Positions 1 through 6,294 of a stretch of 13,318 bases of DNA are shown here, in pieces. How positions within the stretch are numbered: position 1 is the first letter of the stretch; each line of letters starts with the position of its first letter. The stretch is from assembly GCA_036510735.1 (NCBI GenBank), contig DATCDK010000096.1:1-13318 (forward strand). Reading direction: 5' to 3'. Source of the DNA: PALSA-607 sp036510735 (GTDB taxonomy: Bacteria; Actinomycetota; Actinomycetes; Acidothermales; Acidothermaceae). The translations under genes were made by a program, and so were the position numbers. The notes beneath the pieces were generated by a model that worked only from the letters and a program-made list of their open reading frames with translations, was not told the origin of the DNA and ran no database searches.

Positions 1-977
1 GTGACGGCCAGCGCTAAAGCCACAAGCAACGTGGCGAGTGCACCTTGTTGCGTGGTGATTCGAAACCACGACGAAGGCGGATGCATGAATTGGCGGTAGC
101 GCGTGTCTAGCAGGGTGAGCGGGCTGTGCACCTTGACGCCGTACTCGTGTTTCTCGGTGATGAAGTAGGCGTTCCACAACCCTATGCGTACTTGCGCGTA
201 CGCGAGCACAAGTCCGAAGCCTGCGACCACAGCGGCAGCACCGGTGAACATGGTGATGCGGGCGTGGCGACTGCGCGTAATGAACGCGCCCACCGCCAGT
301 GCGGGTGCGGCCGCAAGGGCGAGCGGATAAGCAAGCCCGGCAACAACACCAAGAACACCAGTTCGGACGGCGGTTGCTCGGGTGGTGAGCGAGGTTCTCG
401 TCGCGAGCCAGATGCATAACAACAGCGCGAAGGTCAGCAACGAGATTGGGAACAGTGCGGCGAAGTAGACCTGGCCCGGAAACACGGCGGCGAGTGCGAG
501 ACAGGCGATGCGCCTCGCCGTCCCGCCTCGTGTTGCCATGTCTGCACCGTCCGCCCCGTTCGCACTGAGCACCCACACCATGAGCAGCGTCAGGTACCAG
601 CAGATCCAGGCGATGATGAGGGCAGCTGCCGGATAGCCGACGTGCGTCGAGGCGAGCACCCGGATGACGCCGGGGTAGCCGGGGAACCACGTGAGGTTGC
701 CGCAATTGGGAAACGCCGGCGTGGTGCGGCATTGCGCGCTGGCCCGATACCCGTGTTCGGCGATGCTCAGGTATTTGTCGGCGTCCCAATGGTCGAAAGT
801 CGCGGGATCGAAGACGCTCGTCCAGCCTTTGGGTGCGCGGCTGGCGATGAGGATCCACCCGGCGACGAGTGCTCCGAACGGCGGACCAAGTAGCGCGAGC
901 GCTTTCGGCGCGTGACTCCTGACCGCTTCGTGTGCGGTGGTGAGCGCGACCGGGGGTCTGAGGTGGATGGCCGTCAT
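1..977 (-). CDS. PIG-V/mannosyltransferase-family membrane glycosyltransferase (C-terminus cut by window edge)
   Basis: Reading the minus strand from an ATG at 977 gives an open frame of 325 codons that runs off the left edge without a stop. The product is strongly hydrophobic, with apparent membrane spans near residues 25-46, 112-137, 155-190 (probably two), 201-228 and 240-260. After the first span is WDADKYLSIAEHGY (64-77), then FPGYPG (98-103). A Trp-Asp pair followed by Tyr and an 'IAxxGY' segment in the first outer loop, then an FPxYP-like motif, is typical of GT-C enzymes of the PIG-V/mannosyltransferase type, which move a sugar from a polyprenyl-phosphate donor at the membrane. An AGGGAGG site at 987-993, nine bases before the ATG, supports this start. 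It is divergent from rsmI, as membrane mannosyltransferase genes are in some actinobacteria. The donor and acceptor are not known. A GT87 or GT39 relative is the alternative family. Confidence 0.82.
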   Translation of the reverse strand, partial: MTAIHLRPPVALTTAHEAVRSHAPKALALLGPPFGALVAGWILIASRAPKGWTSVFDPATFDHWDADKYLSIAEHGYRASAQCRTTPAFPNCGNLTWFPGYPGVIRVLASTHVGYPAAALIIAWICWYLTLLMVWVLSANGADGADMATRGGTARRIACLALAAVFPGQVYFAALFPISLLTFALLLCIWLATRTSLTTRATAVRTGVLGVVAGLAYPLALAAAPALAVGAFITRSRHARITMFTGAAAVVAGFGLVLAYAQVRIGLWNAYFITEKHEYGVKVHSPLTLLDTRYRQFMHPPSSWFRITTQQGALATLLVALALAV

Positions 978-986
978 AGTGGTGGG

Positions 987-993
987 CCTCCCT
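987..993 (-). promoter_or_regulatory. Ribosome binding site of the membrane glycosyltransferase
   Basis: On the minus strand this reads AGGGAGG, a near-perfect match to the 16S rRNA 3' end, nine bases from the ATG at 977. It is the main support for the start chosen for a gene that the window edge otherwise truncates. Confidence 0.7.
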
Positions 994-1134
994 GCGAACA
1001 ACCCCAGCTTATGTGCCTCCCCATCCTCAGACATTCACCTTCGCGACGGTTCGGGACCTGCCTCATTGAGGAGCGCACCTGCATCTTTGAGGAGTCGAGG
1101 AGTGCGTACCCCGCGGACGCATCGGAATCCCCCG

Positions 1135-1184
1135 CTCCTCACAAATTCAGCTCCTCCGAGCTGTGAACCTGAATTTGTGAGGAG
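1135..1184. repeat. Perfect 16-bp inverted repeat in the divergent spacer upstream of rsmI
   Basis: CTCCTCACAAATTCAG (1135-1150) is followed by its exact reverse complement CTGAATTTGTGAGGAG (1169-1184), with an 18-base loop. Across the inner boundary is a second, smaller inverted pair, AGCTC at 1149-1153 and GAGCT at 1158-1162, so the two structures compete. No T-run follows either arm, which argues against a simple intrinsic terminator. The AAATT core is AT-rich compared with its surroundings. It lies 45 bases before the rsmI start. Possible roles are a regulator operator, an attenuating hairpin in the rsmI leader, or one copy of a dispersed palindromic repeat; the sequence does not decide. 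The rest of the 978-1229 spacer shows only scattered GAGGAG repeats (1068-1073, 1089-1094, 1097-1102). Confidence 0.75.
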
Positions 1185-1229
1185 TGGGAGGGGGCATACC
1201 CGCACCGCGCGCCCTGGTTTGATGGCGTC

Positions 1230-2090
1230 ATGCAGTCGCCGGATCCACCGCCGCTTGGCGAACTCGTGATTGCGGGCGTGCCGCTTGGCAACCCTGGCGA
1301 TGCGAGTGCGCGGCTGCGGTCGGCACTCGAGGCCGCCGACGTCATTGCTGCCGAAGACACTCGCCGGCTGCGACGGCTGGCGGCTGACCTCGACGTCCAT
1401 CTTGGTGGGCGGATCGTGTCGTACTTCGAAGCCAACGAAGCCACCCGCACCCCCGAGCTTGTCGCGGATCTGCAGGCCGGGTCGCGGGTGTTACTAGTGA
1501 CGGACGCCGGGATGCCGTCGATTTCGGATCCGGGTTACCGGTTGGTGGTGGCTGCGCTCACGGCGGACATACCCGTGACGTGTCTGCCAGGCCCGTCTGC
1601 GGTGACGACGGCGTTGGCGTTGTCGGGGTTGCCGGTCGACCGTTTCTGCTTCGAGGGATTCCTGCCGCGGCGCAGTGGTGCGCGGTCTGCTCGTTTGAGC
1701 GAGCTCGCTACAGAGCCGCGCACGATGGTGTTCTTCGAGGCCCCTCATCGGTTGGGCGAATGTTTGGGAGCGTTGTCAGCCGCGTTCGGAGAGTCGCGTC
1801 CGGCGGCGGTGTGCCGCGAGTTGACGAAGACCTACGAAGAGGTGCGCCGCGGGCCGTTGTCGGAGCTTGTCACCTGGGCCGCCGACGGCGTCCGAGGCGA
1901 GATCACGATCGTCGTGGGTGGTGCGCAACTTGTTGCCGCATCGTTCGATGCGGCCTCCCTTGCCGACCTCGTGTCCGATGCGCTGGACGCCGGGATGGCG
2001 CGCAAAGAGGCGATCGCTGCGGTCGCGTCGCGGACCGGCGCGTCCCGCCGGGATGTGTTTGACGCACTGGTGGCCCGGAAGAAGGTCTGA
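1230..2090 (+). CDS. rsmI: 16S rRNA (cytidine(1402)-2'-O)-methyltransferase RsmI
   Basis: The 286-residue product has the usual length and all main signatures of RsmI, an SAM-dependent tetrapyrrole-methylase-fold enzyme. It 2'-O-methylates C1402 of 16S rRNA in the decoding centre of the 30S subunit. Visible motifs are GVPLGNPGD (16-24), AEDTR (41-45), VTDAGMPSISDPG (90-102), PGPSA (120-124) and FEGFLPRR (141-148), followed by EAPHR and RELTKTYEE in the middle and RGEITIVV towards the C-terminus. The C-terminal tail has a small helical segment rich in Ala and Arg, as in other family members. There is no clear Shine-Dalgarno sequence near the ATG at 1230. The nearest purine-rich run is about 35 bases upstream, and no other start lies close upstream in frame, so a leaderless or weakly led transcript is possible. 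It is divergent from the membrane glycosyltransferase. Confidence 0.96.
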   Translation: MQSPDPPPLGELVIAGVPLGNPGDASARLRSALEAADVIAAEDTRRLRRLAADLDVHLGGRIVSYFEANEATRTPELVADLQAGSRVLLVTDAGMPSISDPGYRLVVAALTADIPVTCLPGPSAVTTALALSGLPVDRFCFEGFLPRRSGARSARLSELATEPRTMVFFEAPHRLGECLGALSAAFGESRPAAVCRELTKTYEEVRRGPLSELVTWAADGVRGEITIVVGGAQLVAASFDAASLADLVSDALDAGMARKEAIAAVASRTGASRRDVFDALVARKKV

Positions 2091-2223
2091 CGCAAACAGG
2101 TCGATCGTTCCGATCGGGTTTCCGACTGCCCGGATTCGGGGATTCACACAGGGTGACCTGCGGGCTCTTACCGCCGTGGCCATCTGTGATTGTGCCCGGA
2201 CTGTGCCCAATAGACCGTCAACT

Positions 2224-2357
2224 GTGCGGCTCCTCGGCCGTTACATGAGCGGCTCCGCCCCACTACACAGTGCGAAGCGGCTCCGCCGTACTACCCGAAG
2301 CGGCTCCGCCGTACTACACGAAGCGGCTCCGCCCGCACTACACGAAGCGGCTCCGCC
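2224..2357. repeat. Six-unit ~23-bp tandem repeat with GCGGCTCCGC core
   Basis: The core AGCGGCTCCGCC begins at 2248, 2276, 2299, 2322 and 2346, and a degenerate sixth unit (GCGGCTCCTC) has its GCGG at 2226. The unit-to-unit spacings are 23, 28, 23, 23 and 24 bases. The bases between cores are also similar, with CACTACAC or GTACTAC recurring. Each core is a small palindrome, GCGG-CT-CCGC, so single units or pairs of units could form hairpins in RNA. The array ends three bases before the GAGGAGG ribosome binding site of the small membrane protein gene, so it sits in the leader or promoter region of the PRC-barrel operon. It is not CRISPR: the spacers are about 11 bases and are themselves repeated. 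The preceding stretch 2091-2223 holds no gene that I can support. Confidence 0.85.
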
Positions 2358-2359
2358 GC

Positions 2360-2366
2360 GAGGAGG
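2360..2366 (+). promoter_or_regulatory. Ribosome binding site of the 49-residue membrane protein
   Basis: GAGGAGG lies nine bases before the ATG at 2376 and directly after the tandem repeat. This strong site is the best evidence that the short frame starting at 2376 is a real gene. It also shows that the overlapping longer frame, which would start inside the repeats, is not used. Confidence 0.75.
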
Positions 2367-2375
2367 CGAGTAGCG

Positions 2376-2525
2376 ATGCAGTGGTGGACGTGGGTCGTCA
2401 TTGCCCTCGCGGTCATTGTGCTGTCCGTTGTCGCCGTGCTTGCGGTGCAGGCGCGACGCCGTCGGGGTGGCGTCATCGTCGACCCGGCCCGGCGACCGAC
2501 CAGCCAAACAGGGCGGCACGCATGA
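2376..2525 (+). CDS. Small single-span membrane protein (49 residues), first gene of the PRC-barrel operon
   Basis: The frame encodes 49 residues. It begins MQWWTW, runs through a hydrophobic helix of Val, Ala, Ile and Leu (about residues 7-26), then reaches a positive cluster RRRR (27-30) and a short polar tail. By the positive-inside rule this is one membrane span with a short outer N-terminus and a cytoplasmic C-terminus. A GAGGAGG site precedes it. Its TGA stop at 2523-2525 overlaps the next gene's ATG at 2522 (ATGA), which indicates translational coupling. I do not recognise a family. It could anchor or recruit the two PRC-barrel proteins encoded after it, but that is inferred only from gene order. 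Confidence 0.75.
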   Translation: MQWWTWVVIALAVIVLSVVAVLAVQARRRRGGVIVDPARRPTSQTGRHA

Positions 2526-3106
2526 GGTTAATGAGGGCCTCGGGGATCATCAAACGGCCCGTCGTGACGATGCGCGGTGACGACATCGCGCAGGTCAAGG
2601 ACATCGTCTACGCCGCGCATGGCGGTGAGGTCGGTGGGTTCACCCTGGCCGGGCGAGGAATGTTCGCTGGTCCGATGAAGCTCGGCCTGGCCTGGCAGGC
2701 CGTGGTCGCGCTTGGCGCCGACGCCGTGATGATCAGCGACGAAAGTGCGCTCGAGGCCACGTCGGTTGTCTTTGACGCGGCCGCTACCGGTCGAGGGGGT
2801 GGCGACGTTCTCGGCTCACAGGTATTGACCGACTCGGGCGTCGATCTCGGCCTCGTGATCGACGTCATCATCGCGGTCAGCGAGACGCCGGGCGGGAAGT
2901 GCGACGTGGTCGGCTACGAGATCGAGTCATCCGAGGCACTGGGTACCAAGGGCACCAAGCTGCTGATCCCACTGCCCGACACCATTGCCGCGTCCGCAGA
3001 ACACCTGATGGTGCCGGCGAGTGCGAAGGACTTCGTCTCCCACGACCTCGCTGGCTTCGGGGCCTCCGTGAAGGCGTTCCGAGCCCAGCTTTATGGCCCG
3101 GTCTGA
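2522..3106 (+). CDS. PRC-barrel domain protein, two-domain (194 residues)
   Basis: The 194-residue protein has two PRC-barrel-like halves. The first (about residues 4-80) contains VTMRGDDIAQVKDIVYA and a later WQAVVALGADAVMI. The second (about 95-165) contains GSQVLTDSGVDLGLVIDVII. The pattern 'G..V.t..G...G.V.DV' followed by a strand and a later 'I....' segment is the hallmark of the fold shared by photosystem H-subunit and RimM-type domains, which act in protein or RNA binding. No catalytic residues are apparent, and it is probably cytoplasmic. The ATG at 2522 overlaps the small membrane gene's stop. An in-frame ATG at 2531, with GAGG just before it, is an alternative start. A longer frame open from 2270 runs through the repeat array and is not the gene. 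The role is unknown; this operon layout implies a membrane-linked adaptor. Confidence 0.82.
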   Translation: MRLMRASGIIKRPVVTMRGDDIAQVKDIVYAAHGGEVGGFTLAGRGMFAGPMKLGLAWQAVVALGADAVMISDESALEATSVVFDAAATGRGGGDVLGSQVLTDSGVDLGLVIDVIIAVSETPGGKCDVVGYEIESSEALGTKGTKLLIPLPDTIAASAEHLMVPASAKDFVSHDLAGFGASVKAFRAQLYGPV

Positions 3107-3537
3107 TGCGCTTCTCCGAAGCTACTGGCCGCCAGGTAGTCAGCACGGCCACGGCCGACACCGTCGGTCGGGTCGACGACTTCGTGGTCGACCCCCGACG
3201 TCGAGCAGTTGTGGCGTTGTCGTTGAAGAGGACCGATGGCGGCGACACCTTGTTGTGGACCGACATCGTGGCCTTCGGGTCCGACGCGGTGACGGTGACA
3301 TCCGGCGACAAGATTGTCGATGCTGCGCCAGCCATCGTCGCGCTGTCAGGCAAGGAGCACCGGCTGATCGGCAAGCGGGTGCTGACCGCGGGCGGTGACG
3401 ACATCGGGACTGTTGACGACATCGAGTTCGACGCCGACACCGGCACCATCACCTCGCTGCTCCTGGCCGCGGGAGACGTTGCTGGCGCCCGACTGGTTGG
3501 CGTCGGGTCGTACGCCGTCGTCGTCCGCCCGAAGTAG
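3106..3537 (+). CDS. PRC-barrel domain protein (143 residues)
   Basis: The ATG shares its A with the TGA stop of the preceding gene (TGATG at 3104-3108), so the two are translationally coupled. The 143-residue product has two PRC-like repeats. The first (about 1-72) is MRFSEATGRQVVST with VGRVDDFVVDP. The second (about 78-143) is IGKRVLTAGGDDIGTVDDI with FDADTGTITSLLL. The 'G.V.D...D...G.v..L' pattern is clear in both. Many acidic residues sit at turns. There are no membrane segments or signal peptide. It looks like a paralogue of the upstream PRC protein, shortened and more regular, perhaps after duplication. Partners and function are not known; PRC-barrels in actinobacteria are often linked to stress or division proteins, but nothing here establishes that. 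The frame is open upstream to 2899, but only the 3106 start gives a sensible N-terminus. Confidence 0.85.
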   Translation: MRFSEATGRQVVSTATADTVGRVDDFVVDPRRRAVVALSLKRTDGGDTLLWTDIVAFGSDAVTVTSGDKIVDAAPAIVALSGKEHRLIGKRVLTAGGDDIGTVDDIEFDADTGTITSLLLAAGDVAGARLVGVGSYAVVVRPK

Positions 3538-3599
3538 AGGGAAGCTCGTCGTTCGGGCGAGTACACAGGCGACCGGCGGCGAGCTACCTTAATGGCGTC

Positions 3600-3605
3600 G
3601 GAAGG
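3600..3605 (+). promoter_or_regulatory. Ribosome binding site deciding the start of the secreted hydrolase
   Basis: GGAAGG lies seven bases before the ATG at 3613, while the upstream in-frame ATG at 3592 has no purine-rich run at a proper distance. The protein from 3613 also begins with a standard signal peptide (MRRAI then a hydrophobic core), which supports this start. Confidence 0.6.
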
Positions 3606-3612
3606 CGCAGCC

Positions 3613-6087
3613 ATGAGACGAGCGATCGCGGCGGGGGCGGTCGTCGCGCTGGCGTTGGCCATCGCCCCGGTGGTCTCGGCGACACAAGCGACCGGTGCGC
3701 CGACCCAGTACGCGGCTGACGCGTTTGGTCGCACGGTCGCCAATGGCTGGGGCACCGCCGACGTCGGCGGGGCATGGTCGCTGACCGGTAGTGCGTCGGC
3801 GTTCTCGGTCTCTGGTGGCACCGGCCGCATGGTGATGCCGACTGCAGGATCGAGCTTCGCGGCCTATCTGGGTGGCGTGTCGTCGTCGGACACGCAGGTG
3901 CAAGTTGGGGTCGGCCTCGACAAGGCGCAAACCGGTGGCGGCACCTACGTATCGGTGATCGGGCGTCGGTTCAGTTCCAACACCGACTACCGGGTCAAGC
4001 TGCGATTCATGGCGGGTGGCGCGATCGTCGACACTCTCGAGCGAGTCATCTCAGGCACCGAGGTCTCATTAGCTTCCGTCACGGCGCCCGTTACTTACAC
4101 GCCGGGCGCGGTCGTGTCGGTGCAACTGCAAGTCACCGGAACCTCGCCCACCACGTTGCGATCGATGATCTGGTTGCGAGGCACCACGCAGCCGACTGCT
4201 TGGCAACTGACCACCACTGACAACACGTCGGGGCTCCAACTGCCAGGCGCGGTCGCGCTGCTGGTCTACCTGTCGGGATCCGCGACCAACGCGCCAATAA
4301 CCGGCTCGTTCAGCGCCTTCAGCGCCACGAGTACGTCGTCGGCGAATGTGTTGCCCGTTGCTGCGTTCACATCGTCGGCAAACAATCTGGTGGCGTCGTT
4401 TGATGCGAGCACGTCGAAGGACCCCGATGGCTCGATCACTGCGTATGCATGGAAATTCGGCGACTCGACGACCGGTAGCGGGGTGTCGGCGAGCCACACG
4501 TACGCGGCCGGTGGCACCTACACCGTGACCTTGACGGTCACCGACAACAGCGGTGGGACGAACGCGGTCAGCCATCCGATCACCGTGGCGGCCGCAAGTG
4601 TGTCGTTGCCGACGTACGCCTCCATCGTCAACGCGGCCAAGCTCGCGACCAACTACTACCGCACGACGCTTGTGCACACGACGGTCACGCCGACCAACGG
4701 GTGGTCGTGGTCGACCTACACCCAAGGCGTGCAGACGCTGTTCCAGCAAGTGGGCGACCAGCTGTATCTCAACGACAATCTCGCGTGGGGCGCGTCGAAC
4801 TCGTGGGCCGTGGAGACCGCCGAGATCAACCCCGACACAGTCAAGGCACTTCAGACCTACGACGACTTGAACGCACTCGATTCGACGGCGTCTCTTACCA
4901 AGGCGGACGCCGAGATGGCGAACGACCTCACGAACCTGCCGGTCTCGCAATACAACTGGGCCGACGCGCTGTTCATGGGTCTGCCCGACTGGACGCGATG
5001 GGCAACCCGAACGGGCAACTCGTCCTACCTCGACAAGATGGATTCGCTGTATGTGTGGTCGCGTGACGAGGGCGCCACGAGTTCACTGTGCGCCGGCACC
5101 ACGCCGTCCCAGCCTGGTCTTTTCTCTTCGGCTCAGGGGTTGTGGTACCGCGACTGCACCTTCGTCGGCTCCAAGGACGCGAACGGGCAGTCGATCTTCT
5201 GGTCGCGTGGCAACGGCTGGGTGATCGCGGCGATGGCTCAGGTGCTGCAGACGTTGCCGGCTTCGGACTCGCGGCGGGCGAAGTACGTGAGCATGTTGCA
5301 GACCATGGCCGCGGCGCTCGCGCCGTTGCAGGGCAGCGACGGGTTCTGGCGCTCGAGCCTGCTTGACCCGTCGTTGTTTCCCTCACCCGAGACGAGTGGC
5401 ACAGCACTCATCACTTATGCGTTGGCGTATGGGATTCAGGCCGGGCTGCTCAGCTCGGCCACCTACCTGCCCATCGTTGTTAAGGCATGGCAGGGGCTGT
5501 CGACGATCGCCTTGCAGCCGAGCGGTTTCCTCACCGACTGTCAGGCGAATGGAGTCGGACCCGCGGCTCCTTACACCGCGCTGAGCCCGCAGACTGGTCA
5601 GACCTCGACGTCGTCCGGAACTGTGAACGCCGACGAGCCGCCGTTCTGCGCGGGCGCATTCTTGCTGGCCGGCGCGCAGGTGGCGCAGCTCATCACCAGC
5701 CCGTCGACCGGCCGACCTGTCACCTTCACGAGCCAGCAGGTCGGCAACGAGGCGAGTCGGGTCGATGACGGCAACGTCACGACGCGGTGGTCCGCGTCCG
5801 GCTTCCCGCAGTCGGTCACGATCGACCTCGGCGCCGCTAAGTCGCTGAGCAACGCGAAGGTCGTGCCCTACCTCGACCGCGCGTATCGCTATCGCGTCGA
5901 GACGTCGACCGACAACAGCCACTGGACAACCGTCATCGACCGAACTGCCAACACGACGGGCGGTTCACTCATCGACAACTTCACGACCGGGGCAGTGAGT
6001 GCGCGCTACGTGCGGCTGACGGTAACCGGAGTCTCCGGCGTGAGCACGACCTGGGTGAGCATCCAAGAGTTCGCCGTCTACCCGTAG
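3613..6087 (+). CDS. Secreted multidomain GH105-type unsaturated uronyl hydrolase (LamG-like, PKD, GH105, F5/8 type C)
   Basis: The 824-residue product begins with a Sec signal peptide (positive MRR, hydrophobic core, cleavage likely after VSA at residue 23). Next is a LamG-like beta-sandwich (about 30-240) starting FGRTVANGWGTADVGGAW. A PKD domain follows (about 247-326), with the motifs FDASTSKDPDGSI and YAWKFGD, then HTYAAGGTYTVTLTV. The (alpha/alpha)6 hydrolase domain (about 335-690) shows NWADALFMGLP with Asp451 as the likely catalytic acid, WSRGNGW (530-536) and ETSGTA (593-598). These are GH105/GH88 signatures for removing an unsaturated uronic acid from oligosaccharides made by pectin or related lyases. 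An F5/8 type C sugar-binding domain (about 697-824) closes the chain. GH105 enzymes are often intracellular and single-domain, so this is an unusually elaborate exported form. It has its own start 75 bases after the PRC operon. The exact substrate is not decided by the sequence. Confidence 0.85.
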   Translation: MRRAIAAGAVVALALAIAPVVSATQATGAPTQYAADAFGRTVANGWGTADVGGAWSLTGSASAFSVSGGTGRMVMPTAGSSFAAYLGGVSSSDTQVQVGVGLDKAQTGGGTYVSVIGRRFSSNTDYRVKLRFMAGGAIVDTLERVISGTEVSLASVTAPVTYTPGAVVSVQLQVTGTSPTTLRSMIWLRGTTQPTAWQLTTTDNTSGLQLPGAVALLVYLSGSATNAPITGSFSAFSATSTSSANVLPVAAFTSSANNLVASFDASTSKDPDGSITAYAWKFGDSTTGSGVSASHTYAAGGTYTVTLTVTDNSGGTNAVSHPITVAAASVSLPTYASIVNAAKLATNYYRTTLVHTTVTPTNGWSWSTYTQGVQTLFQQVGDQLYLNDNLAWGASNSWAVETAEINPDTVKALQTYDDLNALDSTASLTKADAEMANDLTNLPVSQYNWADALFMGLPDWTRWATRTGNSSYLDKMDSLYVWSRDEGATSSLCAGTTPSQPGLFSSAQGLWYRDCTFVGSKDANGQSIFWSRGNGWVIAAMAQVLQTLPASDSRRAKYVSMLQTMAAALAPLQGSDGFWRSSLLDPSLFPSPETSGTALITYALAYGIQAGLLSSATYLPIVVKAWQGLSTIALQPSGFLTDCQANGVGPAAPYTALSPQTGQTSTSSGTVNADEPPFCAGAFLLAGAQVAQLITSPSTGRPVTFTSQQVGNEASRVDDGNVTTRWSASGFPQSVTIDLGAAKSLSNAKVVPYLDRAYRYRVETSTDNSHWTTVIDRTANTTGGSLIDNFTTGAVSARYVRLTVTGVSGVSTTWVSIQEFAVYP

Positions 6088-6138
6088 CGCGCCGGTCGGC
6101 CGCGGTCCGGCCCCGCGCCCCCGCCGTCCGGCCTAGTG

Positions 6139-6178
6139 TTGGTCTCCAGCGGTCGTACTTGCGCCCGTTGAGGACCAA
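6139..6178. terminator. Hairpin element, copy 1, between convergent genes
   Basis: TTGGTCTCCAGCGG (6139-6152) can pair with CCGTTGAGGACCAA (6165-6178) across a 12-base loop; 11 of 14 positions are complementary. It lies about 50 bases after the hydrolase stop, in the gap before the convergent operon ends. There is no T-run, as is common for GC-rich actinobacterial terminators. It is related to the second hairpin at 6243-6282, sharing the arms and the loop TCGTNCTTGCG. It may be a bidirectional terminator or a copy of a dispersed palindromic repeat. Confidence 0.55.
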
Positions 6179-6242
6179 TGGTCGCGCTCGCTTACGGGCG
6201 GCCGCGCACCCCGCCGTCCGCCAACCGTCGTCCGCTTGAGTG

Positions 6243-6282
6243 TTGGTCCTCAGCGGTCGTTCTTGCGCGCGCTGAGCATCAA
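6243..6282. terminator. Hairpin element, copy 2, between convergent genes
   Basis: TTGGTCCTCAGCG (6243-6255) can pair with CGCTGAGCATCAA (6270-6282), with 11 of 13 positions complementary. The flanking AGTGTTGGTC and the loop TCGTTCTTGCG match copy 1. CCGCCGTCCG also stands before both copies (6121 and 6211), so a unit of roughly 90-104 bases appears duplicated in tandem. It ends 12 bases before the stop codon of the minus-strand dehydratase gene, a suitable place to terminate that operon. The roles of terminator and of dispersed repeat are not mutually exclusive. Confidence 0.55.
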
Positions 6283-6294
6283 CGGTCCCGCGAG

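Noticed and set aside
1135..1184. Intrinsic terminator for either divergent gene
   Set aside because: It lies upstream of both divergent genes rather than after one, and no T-run follows either arm.
1776..2210. Minus-strand ORF opposite the rsmI 3' end
   Set aside because: It is a shadow of rsmI, rich in Arg with no motif, and lacks a ribosome binding site.
2224..2357. CRISPR array
   Set aside because: The intervals between cores are only about 11 bases and are themselves similar (CACTAC/GTACTAC), so there are no unique spacers, and no cas genes are nearby.
2270..3106. A 278-residue protein starting inside the tandem repeats
   Set aside because: Its first 84 codons run through the repeat array and the small membrane gene and are low-complexity Arg/Pro/Gly. 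The PRC-barrel homology and the ATGA junction place the start at 2522.
3592..3612. Upstream ATG at 3592 as the hydrolase start
   Set aside because: There is no ribosome binding site in front of it, and it would place seven extra residues before the positively charged start of the signal peptide. ATG 3613 has GGAAGG at proper distance.
2877..3830. A 317-residue minus-strand gene opposite the PRC-barrel and hydrolase genes
   Set aside because: The composition (Ser/Thr/Ala/Pro) is typical of an antisense frame, and the plus-strand genes here have clear domain motifs and coupled starts.
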